A stretch of DNA of 12,368 nucleotides, taken from contig DFGL01000002.1 of NCBI GenBank assembly GCA_002371215.1, forward strand, positions 1-12,368, in the 5' to 3' direction. Source of the stretch: Ruminococcaceae bacterium UBA3751 (GTDB lineage Bacteria; Bacillota; Clostridia; Oscillospirales; Acutalibacteraceae). Positions 6,391-12,368 of this stretch are shown one piece after another (the stretch's first letter is position 1; the number at the start of each line of letters is the position of its first letter). Under the pieces are notes generated by a model that did not search any database, was not told where the DNA came from, and saw only the letters and a list, made by a program, of their open reading frames with translations. A program made the position numbers and the translations under genes.

Positions 6391-6415
6391 AATTCCGAAT
6401 TCCGAATTCCGAATT
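6391..6415. repeat. Tandem 7-bp repeat (AATTCCG, three copies plus AATT)
   Basis: AATTCCG occurs at 6391-6397, 6398-6404 and 6405-6411, followed by a partial AATT. The unit contains GAATTC-type half palindromes, so the run can form weak hairpins. It touches the stop codon of the PLP enzyme gene (6414-6416) and fills part of the 88-base gap before the transketolase N gene. Slippage here could vary in length among strains without touching a protein, apart from the stop codon edge. Confidence 0.85.
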
Positions 6416-7685
6416 ATTTAAGTCCTATATCCTGATGCCTTGAAGCAACAACTCCGAAAGCATCCTCAGCAATATCAATGGAAAGAGCTATATCCTCATC
6501 GGAAAGCGCCGCATTGATAAAGTGGTTATGGTGTGAAGCGAGGAACAATCCGCGGCTTACGCACTCTGCAACCCATTCCTGATGAAGCATAAGGCTGTCA
6601 TCGTTTGCAATTCTGAGATAGAACAGCGCGGGCTCGCCCGAAACGACAAGGTCAAAGCCGTGCTCCTTACCCGCTGCCTTAAGCCCTTCTGTAAGCTTAG
6701 TTCCCTTTTCGCGGAACATAGTCGGTATATCAAGCCTCTTCATCTTCGGTATGCAGGCAAGGCAGGCTGCAAACGGCTCTGCGCTGAGCCAGTAGGAACC
6801 CGTATAAACGACTGAGGAAGCAGTTGCCTTCATATGCTCCTGACCGCAAACGGCGGACATATTGTAGCCGTTAGCAAGCGCTTTACAGAAGCAGATAAGG
6901 TCCGCCTTAAAGCCGTAATAATGGTCAGAGCCCTGAAGGTCAAGGCGAAAGCCCGTTCTTACGTCGTCAATAATAAGGACCATACCGTGGTCGTCGCAGA
7001 ACTTTCTGACCGCTGTCCACTGCTCCTTGGTAGCGCAAACGTTATCGTAGAAATTACCGTGGTCATACGGCTGAGCGATAAGACCGGCAACGTCTCCTCC
7101 GCAGGCGTCGTAAGCCTCCTGCATAGCGTCAATATCAAACCAGGGAACGATAATGTTGTTGGCAACCTCCTCGGGCATAATTCCGGGGTAGTCAGCCTTC
7201 TGGCACCACTGGAAATCGCCGTGATAATAGCCCTTGAAGAACATAATCTTTTTCTTTCCCGTATGAGCGCGGGCGCACATTACGGAGAAGGTTGTTGCGT
7301 CTGAACCGTTTTTCATAAAGAACGCCCAGTCTGCCATAGCAACCGTGTCCTTAAGAAGCTCGGCGCACTCTACCATTTTATATGACGGCGAGGTTGTACA
7401 GTTACCGATTTTAAGCTGTTCAATAGCTGCTGCGTCAACGTCGTCGTCGCAGTAGCCGAGAACGTTCGGACCGTAGGCGCACATCATATCAATGTACCTG
7501 TTTCCGTCAACGTCCCAGAAATAAGTTCCCTTTGCGTGGTCGCCCATAAGAGGCCACTTTGTAATGGGAAGCCAGAGTCCCTCAGAAGGACCGAGGTGGC
7601 CGTAAATTCCCGAAGGGACAGCATTAAGCGCTCTGTCAAACCATTCGCGTGATTTTTCGTGTGTATATTCCGGATATTTACTCAT
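6414..7685 (-). CDS. Class III PLP-dependent enzyme, glutamate-1-semialdehyde aminomutase-like
   Basis: A 423-residue fold-type I PLP enzyme in the aminotransferase class III / GSA aminomutase family, with the family's normal length. Visible features are WDVDGNRYIDMMCAYGPNVLGY (57-78), the phosphate-binding loop FMKNGSDAT (123-131), FFKGYYHG (149-156), the cofactor-contacting Asp240 in IIDDVRTGFR, and the Schiff-base Lys268 in CFCKALANGY. True GSA aminomutase usually reads DEVMTGFR and GKIIGGG at these two places; here they are DDVRTGFR and CKALANGY. With no tetrapyrrole genes nearby, I read it as an aminotransferase or aminomutase on another substrate, perhaps a ketose or keto-sugar phosphate linked to the transketolase. 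It starts at ATG 7685 with AAGGAGGGG overlapping the stop of the preceding SCP2-like gene (gap 14 bases). The substrate is unknown. Confidence 0.9.
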   Translation of the reverse strand: MSKYPEYTHEKSREWFDRALNAVPSGIYGHLGPSEGLWLPITKWPLMGDHAKGTYFWDVDGNRYIDMMCAYGPNVLGYCDDDVDAAAIEQLKIGNCTTSPSYKMVECAELLKDTVAMADWAFFMKNGSDATTFSVMCARAHTGKKKIMFFKGYYHGDFQWCQKADYPGIMPEEVANNIIVPWFDIDAMQEAYDACGGDVAGLIAQPYDHGNFYDNVCATKEQWTAVRKFCDDHGMVLIIDDVRTGFRLDLQGSDHYYGFKADLICFCKALANGYNMSAVCGQEHMKATASSVVYTGSYWLSAEPFAACLACIPKMKRLDIPTMFREKGTKLTEGLKAAGKEHGFDLVVSGEPALFYLRIANDDSLMLHQEWVAECVSRGLFLASHHNHFINAALSDEDIALSIDIAEDAFGVVASRHQDIGLK

Positions 7686-7699
7686 TAGCTCTCCCCTCC

Positions 7700-8464
7700 T
7701 TATCCTAAGTATACCGCAACTCTGTCAAGTATACGGTTAATATTATCAATCATATTGCACATACCCGCAAGGTAAATATTACCCGCGCAAAGTTCCGAAA
7801 TTGTTGAAGCAGTGCCGTTGAACAGACCGTTTGCAAGGTCAATAGTTGCAAACTCCATAATTGCGCGCGGTGTATCGGGCTTTTCCTTGATAAGCTCAAG
7901 GTGATGGCTTCGGCAACGGATAGTAACGGTTACAGCGTCCTTAATACCCATCTGAATATCGCCGTCAATTATATATGACGCGGACTGCCGGCTGATACTG
8001 TCCTCATTTCCGAGAGCGCAGATTGCGCCGGCGATTGTATACATAGTAAGGATAGTTGATTTTTCAAAAAACTCCCTGTTCTTTAAATCTTCTTCGCTCG
8101 GCATTAGATACTTTGTGAGAATATCCGTAAGTTTAGTAAACGGACCGAGCAGGAAGCTGAGAACCTGAACGGGATTCTTGGTGGGAACGCCCGGCTTTGA
8201 ATTATCAATTAAATCATTGAATTTTTCAGGGGATGAAAACTTCATCTTACAGGTACAGCCGTAATCTCCCTCAGTAAACTTGCAGCCATCCTTTGAAAAG
8301 TGATAGGTCACGCAGGGACCGTCATTAACGTCAAAGCACAGAGCAACGGGCTTTTTGAGTCCCGCGCAGACTGCCTTGGCTTCGTCAACCATATCGCACA
8401 GATTTTCAAGAGTTCTTAAAACGCCGTACGCATTAACAAAGGCAAGAGCTTTAGCTTCTTTCAT
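7700..8464 (-). CDS. SCP2-like (sterol-carrier-fold) protein, first gene of the operon
   Basis: A 254-residue protein without signal peptide or membrane segment. I know no characterised function for it. Two SCP2-like patterns can be traced. The first is VTYHFSKDGCKFTEGDYGCTCKMKFSSPEKFNDLI (52-86) plus the hydrophobic helix LSFLLGPFTKLTDIL (102-116). The second is VTVTIRCRSHHLELI through ALANGLFNGTASTISELCAGNIYLAG (about 178-234) plus a final helix. It shares layout with the protein at 3519-4316, so the operon is bracketed by two homologues. It is rich in cysteine (11 residues, seven of them before residue 73), which could mean metal binding or redox sensitivity. The ATG at 8464 has GGAGG seven bases upstream. 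A strong promoter and a palindromic operator candidate precede it. A hydrophobic cargo is suggested only by the fold resemblance. Confidence 0.75.
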   Translation of the reverse strand: MKEAKALAFVNAYGVLRTLENLCDMVDEAKAVCAGLKKPVALCFDVNDGPCVTYHFSKDGCKFTEGDYGCTCKMKFSSPEKFNDLIDNSKPGVPTKNPVQVLSFLLGPFTKLTDILTKYLMPSEEDLKNREFFEKSTILTMYTIAGAICALGNEDSISRQSASYIIDGDIQMGIKDAVTVTIRCRSHHLELIKEKPDTPRAIMEFATIDLANGLFNGTASTISELCAGNIYLAGMCNMIDNINRILDRVAVYLG

Positions 8465-8482
8465 AGCATTACCTCCATTGAT

Positions 8483-8499
8483 TTAGTCATAATGACCAA
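8483..8499. promoter_or_regulatory. Candidate repressor operator (near-palindrome)
   Basis: TTaGTCATaATGACcAA is a 17-base palindrome centred at 8491, with seven of eight positions pairing. It begins 14 bases downstream of the operon -10 box, so it covers the start of the transcript and ends about 20 bases before the first ATG. Size and symmetry fit a dimeric TetR- or MarR-type regulator. No regulator gene is in the window. Confidence 0.5.
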
Positions 8500-8512
8500 T
8501 TTATTCTTTAAA

Positions 8513-8541
8513 ATTATAGCATATTATATTTATTATAGCAA
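8513..8541 (-). promoter_or_regulatory. Promoter of the SCP2-like / PLP enzyme / transketolase operon
   Basis: On the minus strand TTGCTA (8541-8536), 17 bases, then a perfect TATAAT (8518-8513) with an extended TGC just before it. A second perfect TATAAT (8538-8533), also preceded by TGC, overlaps the -35 and could act as an upstream tandem start. Confidence 0.7.
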
Positions 8542-8563
8542 TAACAAAACTATGACAAAAAAG

Positions 8564-8593
8564 AAAACCGTCCATATAAAGATGGACGGTTTT
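8564..8593 (-). terminator. Intrinsic terminator of the secreted FN3-like protein gene
   Basis: A perfect 12-bp stem, AAAACCGTCCAT (8564-8575) with ATGGACGGTTTT (8582-8593), closes a 6-base loop. On the minus strand CTTTTTTG follows. It separates the secreted-protein gene from the operon promoter downstream. Confidence 0.9.
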
Positions 8594-8605
8594 CAGTATT
8601 AATTG

Positions 8606-9154
8606 TCAGCTTGCGCATTTCTGGCAGGGGGTCAGCCCTAAACCCTCAGCATAGCTGAGAGAAACCTTATATGAATTAACTCCTCCGCAATCGGGGTCGT
8701 AATGGTATCTTTTACCCGTTGGGGTAATATATACGTTTTCCCCTGTTTTTGTACCTGACGAGGATTTCTTTTTTGCAGCCGATTTTGACTTAATGGTTAT
8801 AGCCCTTTTCTTAGTACATTTTGAAAACTTTTTCTTTCCGTTAACGGTTTTATAAGTTCTCACCTTAACGTAGTACTTTTTGCCTGACTTAAGCTTTTTA
8901 ACGGTTTTTGAGGTTGTTCCCGCTTTTTTGATAAAAATGCTTTTTGCGTTATCAAAATCTGACTTTGTGCTGTAAAAAATCTGATAACCTTGCACCTTCT
9001 TCTTTGCCCATTTTAAAGTAAACGAGTTTGTTGTTGAGGTTAACGAGATTACCTTTGTCGCAGCGGGCTTCTGAGCAGCCTGCGCCGATACGGGAGCTGA
9101 AACCGACATTACCAGCATAATAAGGCTGATTAATAAAGCGATTATTTTTTTCAT
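8606..9154 (-). CDS. Secreted fibronectin-III-like protein with C-terminal cysteine motif
   Basis: A 182-residue exported protein. Residues 1-27 form a Sec signal peptide: MKK, a hydrophobic core, then a VSAQAAQ cleavage region. Residues about 33-122 look like one fibronectin type III domain (TNSFTLKWAKKKVQGYQIFYS; TVKKLKSGKKYYVKVRTYK), a module common in clostridial surface proteins. A Ser/Lys-rich linker (123-138) leads to a short C-terminal module, YHYDPDCGG...TPCQKC (about 140-181). Its Cys/His spacing could bind zinc; similar tails recur on secreted Firmicutes proteins. The protein is strongly basic. It has no LPXTG anchor, so release or charge-based wall binding is likely. The start at 9154 has AAAGGAG eight bases upstream, a good sigma-A promoter before it, and its own terminator. 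The gene is single. The function is unknown. Confidence 0.85.
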   Translation of the reverse strand: MKKIIALLISLIMLVMSVSAPVSAQAAQKPAATKVISLTSTTNSFTLKWAKKKVQGYQIFYSTKSDFDNAKSIFIKKAGTTSKTVKKLKSGKKYYVKVRTYKTVNGKKKFSKCTKKRAITIKSKSAAKKKSSSGTKTGENVYITPTGKRYHYDPDCGGVNSYKVSLSYAEGLGLTPCQKCAS

Positions 9155-9181
9155 AATATTATCTCCTTTGCTTTTTTATTA

Positions 9182-9210
9182 ATTGTACCACTATTGCACT
9201 GTAAAGTCAA
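9182..9210 (-). promoter_or_regulatory. Sigma-A promoter of the secreted FN3-like protein gene
   Basis: On the minus strand TTGACT (9210-9205), 17 bases, TACAAT (9187-9182). Each box has five of six consensus bases. It lies about 28 bases before the start codon. Confidence 0.75.
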
Positions 9211-9233
9211 AACCTATGAAATTCCTTTAAATG

Positions 9234-9262
9234 TTGAATTATATATTTTTTTGGTCTATAAT
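9234..9262 (+). promoter_or_regulatory. Sigma-A promoter of the M16 protease gene
   Basis: TTGAAT (9234-9239), 17 bases, perfect TATAAT (9257-9262). The start codon is 30 bases downstream, with AGGAG (9281-9285) six bases before it. It is divergent from the secreted-protein promoter and does not overlap it. Confidence 0.75.
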
Positions 9263-9291
9263 AATAACAAATAATTTTTGAGGAGTGCGTT

Positions 9292-12177
9292 ATGTCCGCT
9301 TATACGTTAAAAAATTCAAAATATATACGAGATATCAAGTGTGAAGCAAAGCTCTATGAACACAACAAAACGGGCGCAAGAATTGTCATTATGCCCGCTG
9401 ACGATACAAACCGCGCTATAACCGTTGCGTTTTCCACACCTGCCGAAAACGACAAGGGAATCCCTCATATCATTGAACATTCCGTTCTCTGCGGCTCTGA
9501 AAAATATCCGCTCAAGGACCCGTTCGTTCAGCTTATGAAGGGCTCAATGTACTCGTTTTTAAACGCTATGACGGGCAGCACCTACACGGTATACCCCGTT
9601 GCAAGCACTAATGAAAAGGATTTTAAAAACCTTGCGGACGTTTATCTTGACGCCTGCTTTAACCCGAATATGCCCCATAAAAAAGAGGTGTTTCTTCAGG
9701 AGGGAAAGCACTACGTTATTAATGAAAACGGCGAAGTTACGGGCTTTAACGGCGTAGTTTACAACGAGATGCGCGGAGTTGAGGGCTCTGCTGATTTTCA
9801 TATTGACTTTGCCGCAATGAAGGCGCTTTTTGACGATTCGCCCTATCAGTACGAAAGCGGCGGACTTCCGCTCGCTATCGGCGATTTAACCTATGAGGAG
9901 CTCTGCGATTTCTACAAGAGGCATTACACCGCCTCAAACTGCGTTATCTTCCTTTACGGCAAAAACGATTACGGCGAAATGCTTGATTATATCGACAGAG
10001 AATATTTAAGCAAATACGAAAAAACAGAGTATTACAGCGTCAGCGAAATAAACAGCCCCTGCAAGAGCGAGGTTACCGCTCCCTATCCCGCTGATGAAGA
10101 GGGAAAGGATAAGGCGTACTATTTTTCGTATGCCGCTGCCCTTGGTATAAACCATTCACCGCTCAATATGCTCACCCTCAGAGTGCTTGAGAGAATACTC
10201 TGCTCGTCGCAGGGCGCTTACATTAAAAACGCTATGCAGAAGGCGGGGATAGGCGAGGATTTCTACTGCGTTTGCGACGACAGCGCAAAAATCCCGTATT
10301 TTAATTTTATCTCTGCTAAATGCTACGAAAACGATAAGGAAAAATTCAGGGAGGTTATTGAAAATACACTGAAAGGTCTTGTAGAAAACGGGATTGACAA
10401 GGAGCGCCTTTTCTCCTCGCTGCGACGCCTTGAATTTCAGGAAAAAGAGGCTGCGGACACGTGGACTCCAAAGGGCATAACCTACGCTCTGCAAATGCTT
10501 CCGAGTTTCCTTTTCGGCGAGAGCGACCCGCTTTCCGCGCTTGAAATCTTTGACGGAATAGACGAGCTCAAGGAGCTTGCAAAGGGCGATTACTTTGAAC
10601 GTTTTATTGAAGAACATTTTCTTAATAACACACGCAAAACGCTCGTTACCCTCGTTCCCGACCCGGAATTTGCAGCGCGTGAGGACAGACTTTTAAAAGA
10701 AAAATGCGCCGAAAACTCAAAGGCTTATTCCATCGACGAACTTAAAGCCGATTACGAGCTTTTAAACTCATACCGTGGCAGCGAGGATACAGCTGAAGCG
10801 ATAGACACTATTCCTATTCTTGAGAGAAGCGACCTCACTCTGAAGCCCGAAATCATTGAGTCAGAGGAGGTTAAAGCCGAAAACGCTTCAATCATTTTCC
10901 AAAAGCGCGACACAAACCAGATAGCATATTTTGACTATATGTTTGACCTTCGTGCCGTTGATAAAAAACTTCTTCCGTATTACAGAATATTTGCTGAGCT
11001 TGCAGGCGCAATGAATACTTCAAAGCACGGCTACAGCGAGCTTTCGGATTTAATTGACAGCTATACGGGAGATATTACGGTTTCACTGAAGGTTATTGAT
11101 TCAACCGCTGCCGGCGGCGAGGTAACGCCTTATCTCGTTTGGCATTCAGCCTGTCTTTACGAAAACGGAGAAAAGGTTAAGGAGCTTAACAGAGAAATAT
11201 TCAATGATACCGATTATTCGGATACGTCGCGGATTTACGACCTGCTTTTGCAGTACAAAACAGGCGCAGAAAGGGATTTTCTTGAGGCTTCGCATATCGC
11301 CGCAAGAGAGCTCGGGCTCGCTGCTTTCTCAAAGAAATACGCATGGCTCGATTACCTCAGCGGCTACAGCTTTTATAAATTCCTGACTGCGCTTCTCAAC
11401 GGTTTTGACAGTAAAAAGGACGAAATTGTTGCTGCTCTTAACTCCTTCAGAGAGGCAATGCGTAATAAGAACGCGTGGAAGTTTGCCTATGTAGGCGGCA
11501 GCGACTATCTTGACTCTGCAAAAAGCATAACGGACGACTTTGCCGCAATGCTGAATAAAAACGATAATACAGAGCTTACCGACATTCCGCTCTGCAAAAA
11601 AAAGAGCGCGGCTTATCTTACGCCTTCGCAGGTTCAGTACGCTTCCCTCTGTGGCATAATGCCCGAAAAAGCGAGGGAAATCAGAGGCGTTGTACGCGTT
11701 GCGGAACACCTGATAAATACAGATTATCTCTGGCACAACATCCGCGTTCTCGGCGGTGCTTACGGCTGCTTTGCAACGTTCAGCTACGAGGGAGAGGGAT
11801 GTATGGTATCCTACCGCGACCCGAAGCTTGATTCAACGCTTGACTGCTACAAAAAGGCGGCAGATTATCTTGAAAACCTGAATATTGACGAGAGAACGGT
11901 AAGGCAGTTTGTAATAGGCGCGCTCAACAAGCTTGATAAACCGCTGATGGCGTACCACCTTGCAACGATTCAGATTAATAACGAGCTTGCGGGAGTTACA
12001 ACCGAAAGGCAGTACAAAACGAGAGAGCAGATAATCAACGCGACTCTCTCGGATATAAAGGCGTTTTCACCGCTGCTCAGGGAGTGGATCAACTCCTCCC
12101 TCCCCGCAGTTATCGGCAGCGAGCAGGCGGTTAAAAATTCAAATTACAAATTTGACGAAATTAAAAATATGATTTAA
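9292..12177 (+). CDS. M16C family zinc metalloprotease (PreP/presequence-protease-like)
   Basis: A complete 961-residue protease of the M16C type, built as two fused halves that enclose a chamber for unfolded peptides. The inverted zinc motif HIIEH gives His59, Glu62 (catalytic) and His63. The third ligand is Glu159 in VVYNEMRGVEG. The surrounding CGSEKYPLKDPFVQLMKGS and FLNAMTGSTYTVYPVAS stretches are typical of PreP-like enzymes. The C-terminal half has no HXXEH but keeps RVLGGAYGCFATFSYEG (about 817-833), the usual substrate-holding region. There is no signal peptide, so it is probably cytosolic and degrades short peptides. The length matches the family (about 950-1000). The ATG at 9292 has AGGAG six bases upstream and a strong promoter. 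It is a single-gene transcript ending at a strong terminator. Confidence 0.94.
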   Translation: MSAYTLKNSKYIRDIKCEAKLYEHNKTGARIVIMPADDTNRAITVAFSTPAENDKGIPHIIEHSVLCGSEKYPLKDPFVQLMKGSMYSFLNAMTGSTYTVYPVASTNEKDFKNLADVYLDACFNPNMPHKKEVFLQEGKHYVINENGEVTGFNGVVYNEMRGVEGSADFHIDFAAMKALFDDSPYQYESGGLPLAIGDLTYEELCDFYKRHYTASNCVIFLYGKNDYGEMLDYIDREYLSKYEKTEYYSVSEINSPCKSEVTAPYPADEEGKDKAYYFSYAAALGINHSPLNMLTLRVLERILCSSQGAYIKNAMQKAGIGEDFYCVCDDSAKIPYFNFISAKCYENDKEKFREVIENTLKGLVENGIDKERLFSSLRRLEFQEKEAADTWTPKGITYALQMLPSFLFGESDPLSALEIFDGIDELKELAKGDYFERFIEEHFLNNTRKTLVTLVPDPEFAAREDRLLKEKCAENSKAYSIDELKADYELLNSYRGSEDTAEAIDTIPILERSDLTLKPEIIESEEVKAENASIIFQKRDTNQIAYFDYMFDLRAVDKKLLPYYRIFAELAGAMNTSKHGYSELSDLIDSYTGDITVSLKVIDSTAAGGEVTPYLVWHSACLYENGEKVKELNREIFNDTDYSDTSRIYDLLLQYKTGAERDFLEASHIAARELGLAAFSKKYAWLDYLSGYSFYKFLTALLNGFDSKKDEIVAALNSFREAMRNKNAWKFAYVGGSDYLDSAKSITDDFAAMLNKNDNTELTDIPLCKKKSAAYLTPSQVQYASLCGIMPEKAREIRGVVRVAEHLINTDYLWHNIRVLGGAYGCFATFSYEGEGCMVSYRDPKLDSTLDCYKKAADYLENLNIDERTVRQFVIGALNKLDKPLMAYHLATIQINNELAGVTTERQYKTREQIINATLSDIKAFSPLLREWINSSLPAVIGSEQAVKNSNYKFDEIKNMI

Positions 12178-12178
12178 T

Positions 12179-12207
12179 GCGAGCCTGACTTGCTCGCTTC
12201 AAGTCAG
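12179..12207 (+). other. Two overlapping stems in the protease 3' UTR (possible pseudoknot)
   Basis: GCGAGC (12179-12184) pairs with GCTCGC (12192-12197). CTGACTT (12185-12191) pairs with AAGTCAG (12201-12207). The arms interleave, so the stems are either alternatives or form an H-type pseudoknot. They begin one base after the stop codon and lie upstream of the main terminator. Confidence 0.45.
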
Positions 12208-12240
12208 AACCTTGTTGGCATCTGCACTCAAGACAAAAAA

Positions 12241-12271
12241 CAGACTGAAAGAGACATGCTCTTTCAGTCTG
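12241..12271. terminator. Strong intrinsic terminator after the M16 protease
   Basis: A perfect 13-bp stem, CAGACTGAAAGAG (12241-12253) with CTCTTTCAGTCTG (12259-12271), closes a 5-base loop. It is followed on the plus strand by TAATTTTTATTTT. The A-run before it (TTTTTTG on the minus strand) lets it work in both directions. Confidence 0.9.
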
Positions 12272-12294
12272 TAATTTTTATTTTACGTCGAAAA

Positions 12295-12321
12295 AAATCC
12301 GCAGGGTGAACCTGCGGATTT
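12295..12321 (-). terminator. Intrinsic terminator of the minus-strand gene at the window edge
   Basis: An 11-bp stem, AAATCCGCAGG (12295-12305) with CCTGCGGATTT (12311-12321), closes a GTGAA loop. On the minus strand a T-run (TTTTCGAC after the stem's own T residues) follows. It lies about 20 bases past a minus-strand stop codon. Confidence 0.8.
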
Positions 12322-12341
12322 ATTGTCTTTATAACGGTTAA

Positions 12342-12368
12342 TTAGCCAAGCTCTGCGAAGTACTTGAT
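12342..12368 (-). CDS. C-terminal end of an unidentified minus-strand gene
   Basis: The last eight codons of a reading frame entering from the right read IKYFAELG and stop with TAA at 12344-12342. A clear intrinsic terminator just downstream on the same strand supports a real gene end. Eight residues do not allow identification. The ending is reminiscent of some clostridial glyceraldehyde-3-phosphate dehydrogenases, but that is only a guess. Confidence 0.55.
   Translation of the reverse strand: MKYFAELG

Noticed and set aside
6834..7304. 156-codon open frame on the plus strand
   Set aside because: It lies wholly opposite the class III PLP enzyme, has no SD, and its protein resembles no family. 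It is a shadow of a GC-biased codon pattern.
10156..10617. 153-codon minus-strand frame inside the M16 protease gene
   Set aside because: It is antisense to an intact conserved gene and has no SD or promoter of its own.

Overview
The window looks like a chromosomal segment from a spore-forming, low-to-moderate-GC Firmicute of class Clostridia, probably a gut Oscillospirales-type bacterium. The evidence is the spoIIGA-sigE sporulation pair, strong AGGAGG-type ribosome binding sites, sigma-A promoters with 17-bp spacers, and clostridial-type proteins (ABC-F ATPase, class I mannose-6-phosphate isomerase, DUF378 protein, PreP-like M16 protease). I see no phage, insertion sequence, CRISPR array, tRNA or rRNA. 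The lineage is inferred from gene content only.

Layout, left to right. The 5' part of an ABC-F ATPase gene leaves the window at base 1 on the minus strand. It is divergent from manA (684-1622, plus), which is followed by a small DUF378 membrane protein. These meet, tail to tail at a bidirectional terminator (1899-1922), the minus-strand pair spoIIGA-sigE, the pro-sigma-E processing protease and the mother-cell sigma factor. No sigG follows sigE, although many relatives place it there. Upstream of spoIIGA, on the same strand, is a five-gene cluster (8464 down to 3519): a tandem SCP2-like protein, a class III PLP enzyme of the glutamate-1-semialdehyde aminomutase type, the two halves of a split transketolase, and a second SCP2-like protein homologous to the first. 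A secreted fibronectin-III-like protein (8606-9154, minus) precedes it. Divergent from that is a complete 961-aa M16C metalloprotease (9292-12177, plus). Two strong hairpin terminators and the last codons of another minus-strand gene close the window.

The most unusual content is of two kinds. First, the SCP2-like / aminomutase-like / transketolase-N / transketolase-C / SCP2-like operon joins a thiamine-dependent two-carbon transfer enzyme and a PLP enzyme with two copies of a lipid-carrier-like protein. Its product is unknown to me. A 17-bp near-palindrome just downstream of its promoter suggests a dedicated repressor. Second, two genes have their Shine-Dalgarno sequence inside an inverted repeat. 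For spoIIGA a 9-bp perfect stem would mask the SD only in RNA read through from the upstream operon. RNA started at the sporulation promoter would begin inside the hairpin and lack the masking arm. The spoIIGA start itself appears to be a non-standard ATT codon. The DUF378 gene carries a 14-bp perfect stem that covers its SD and may also end manA transcription.
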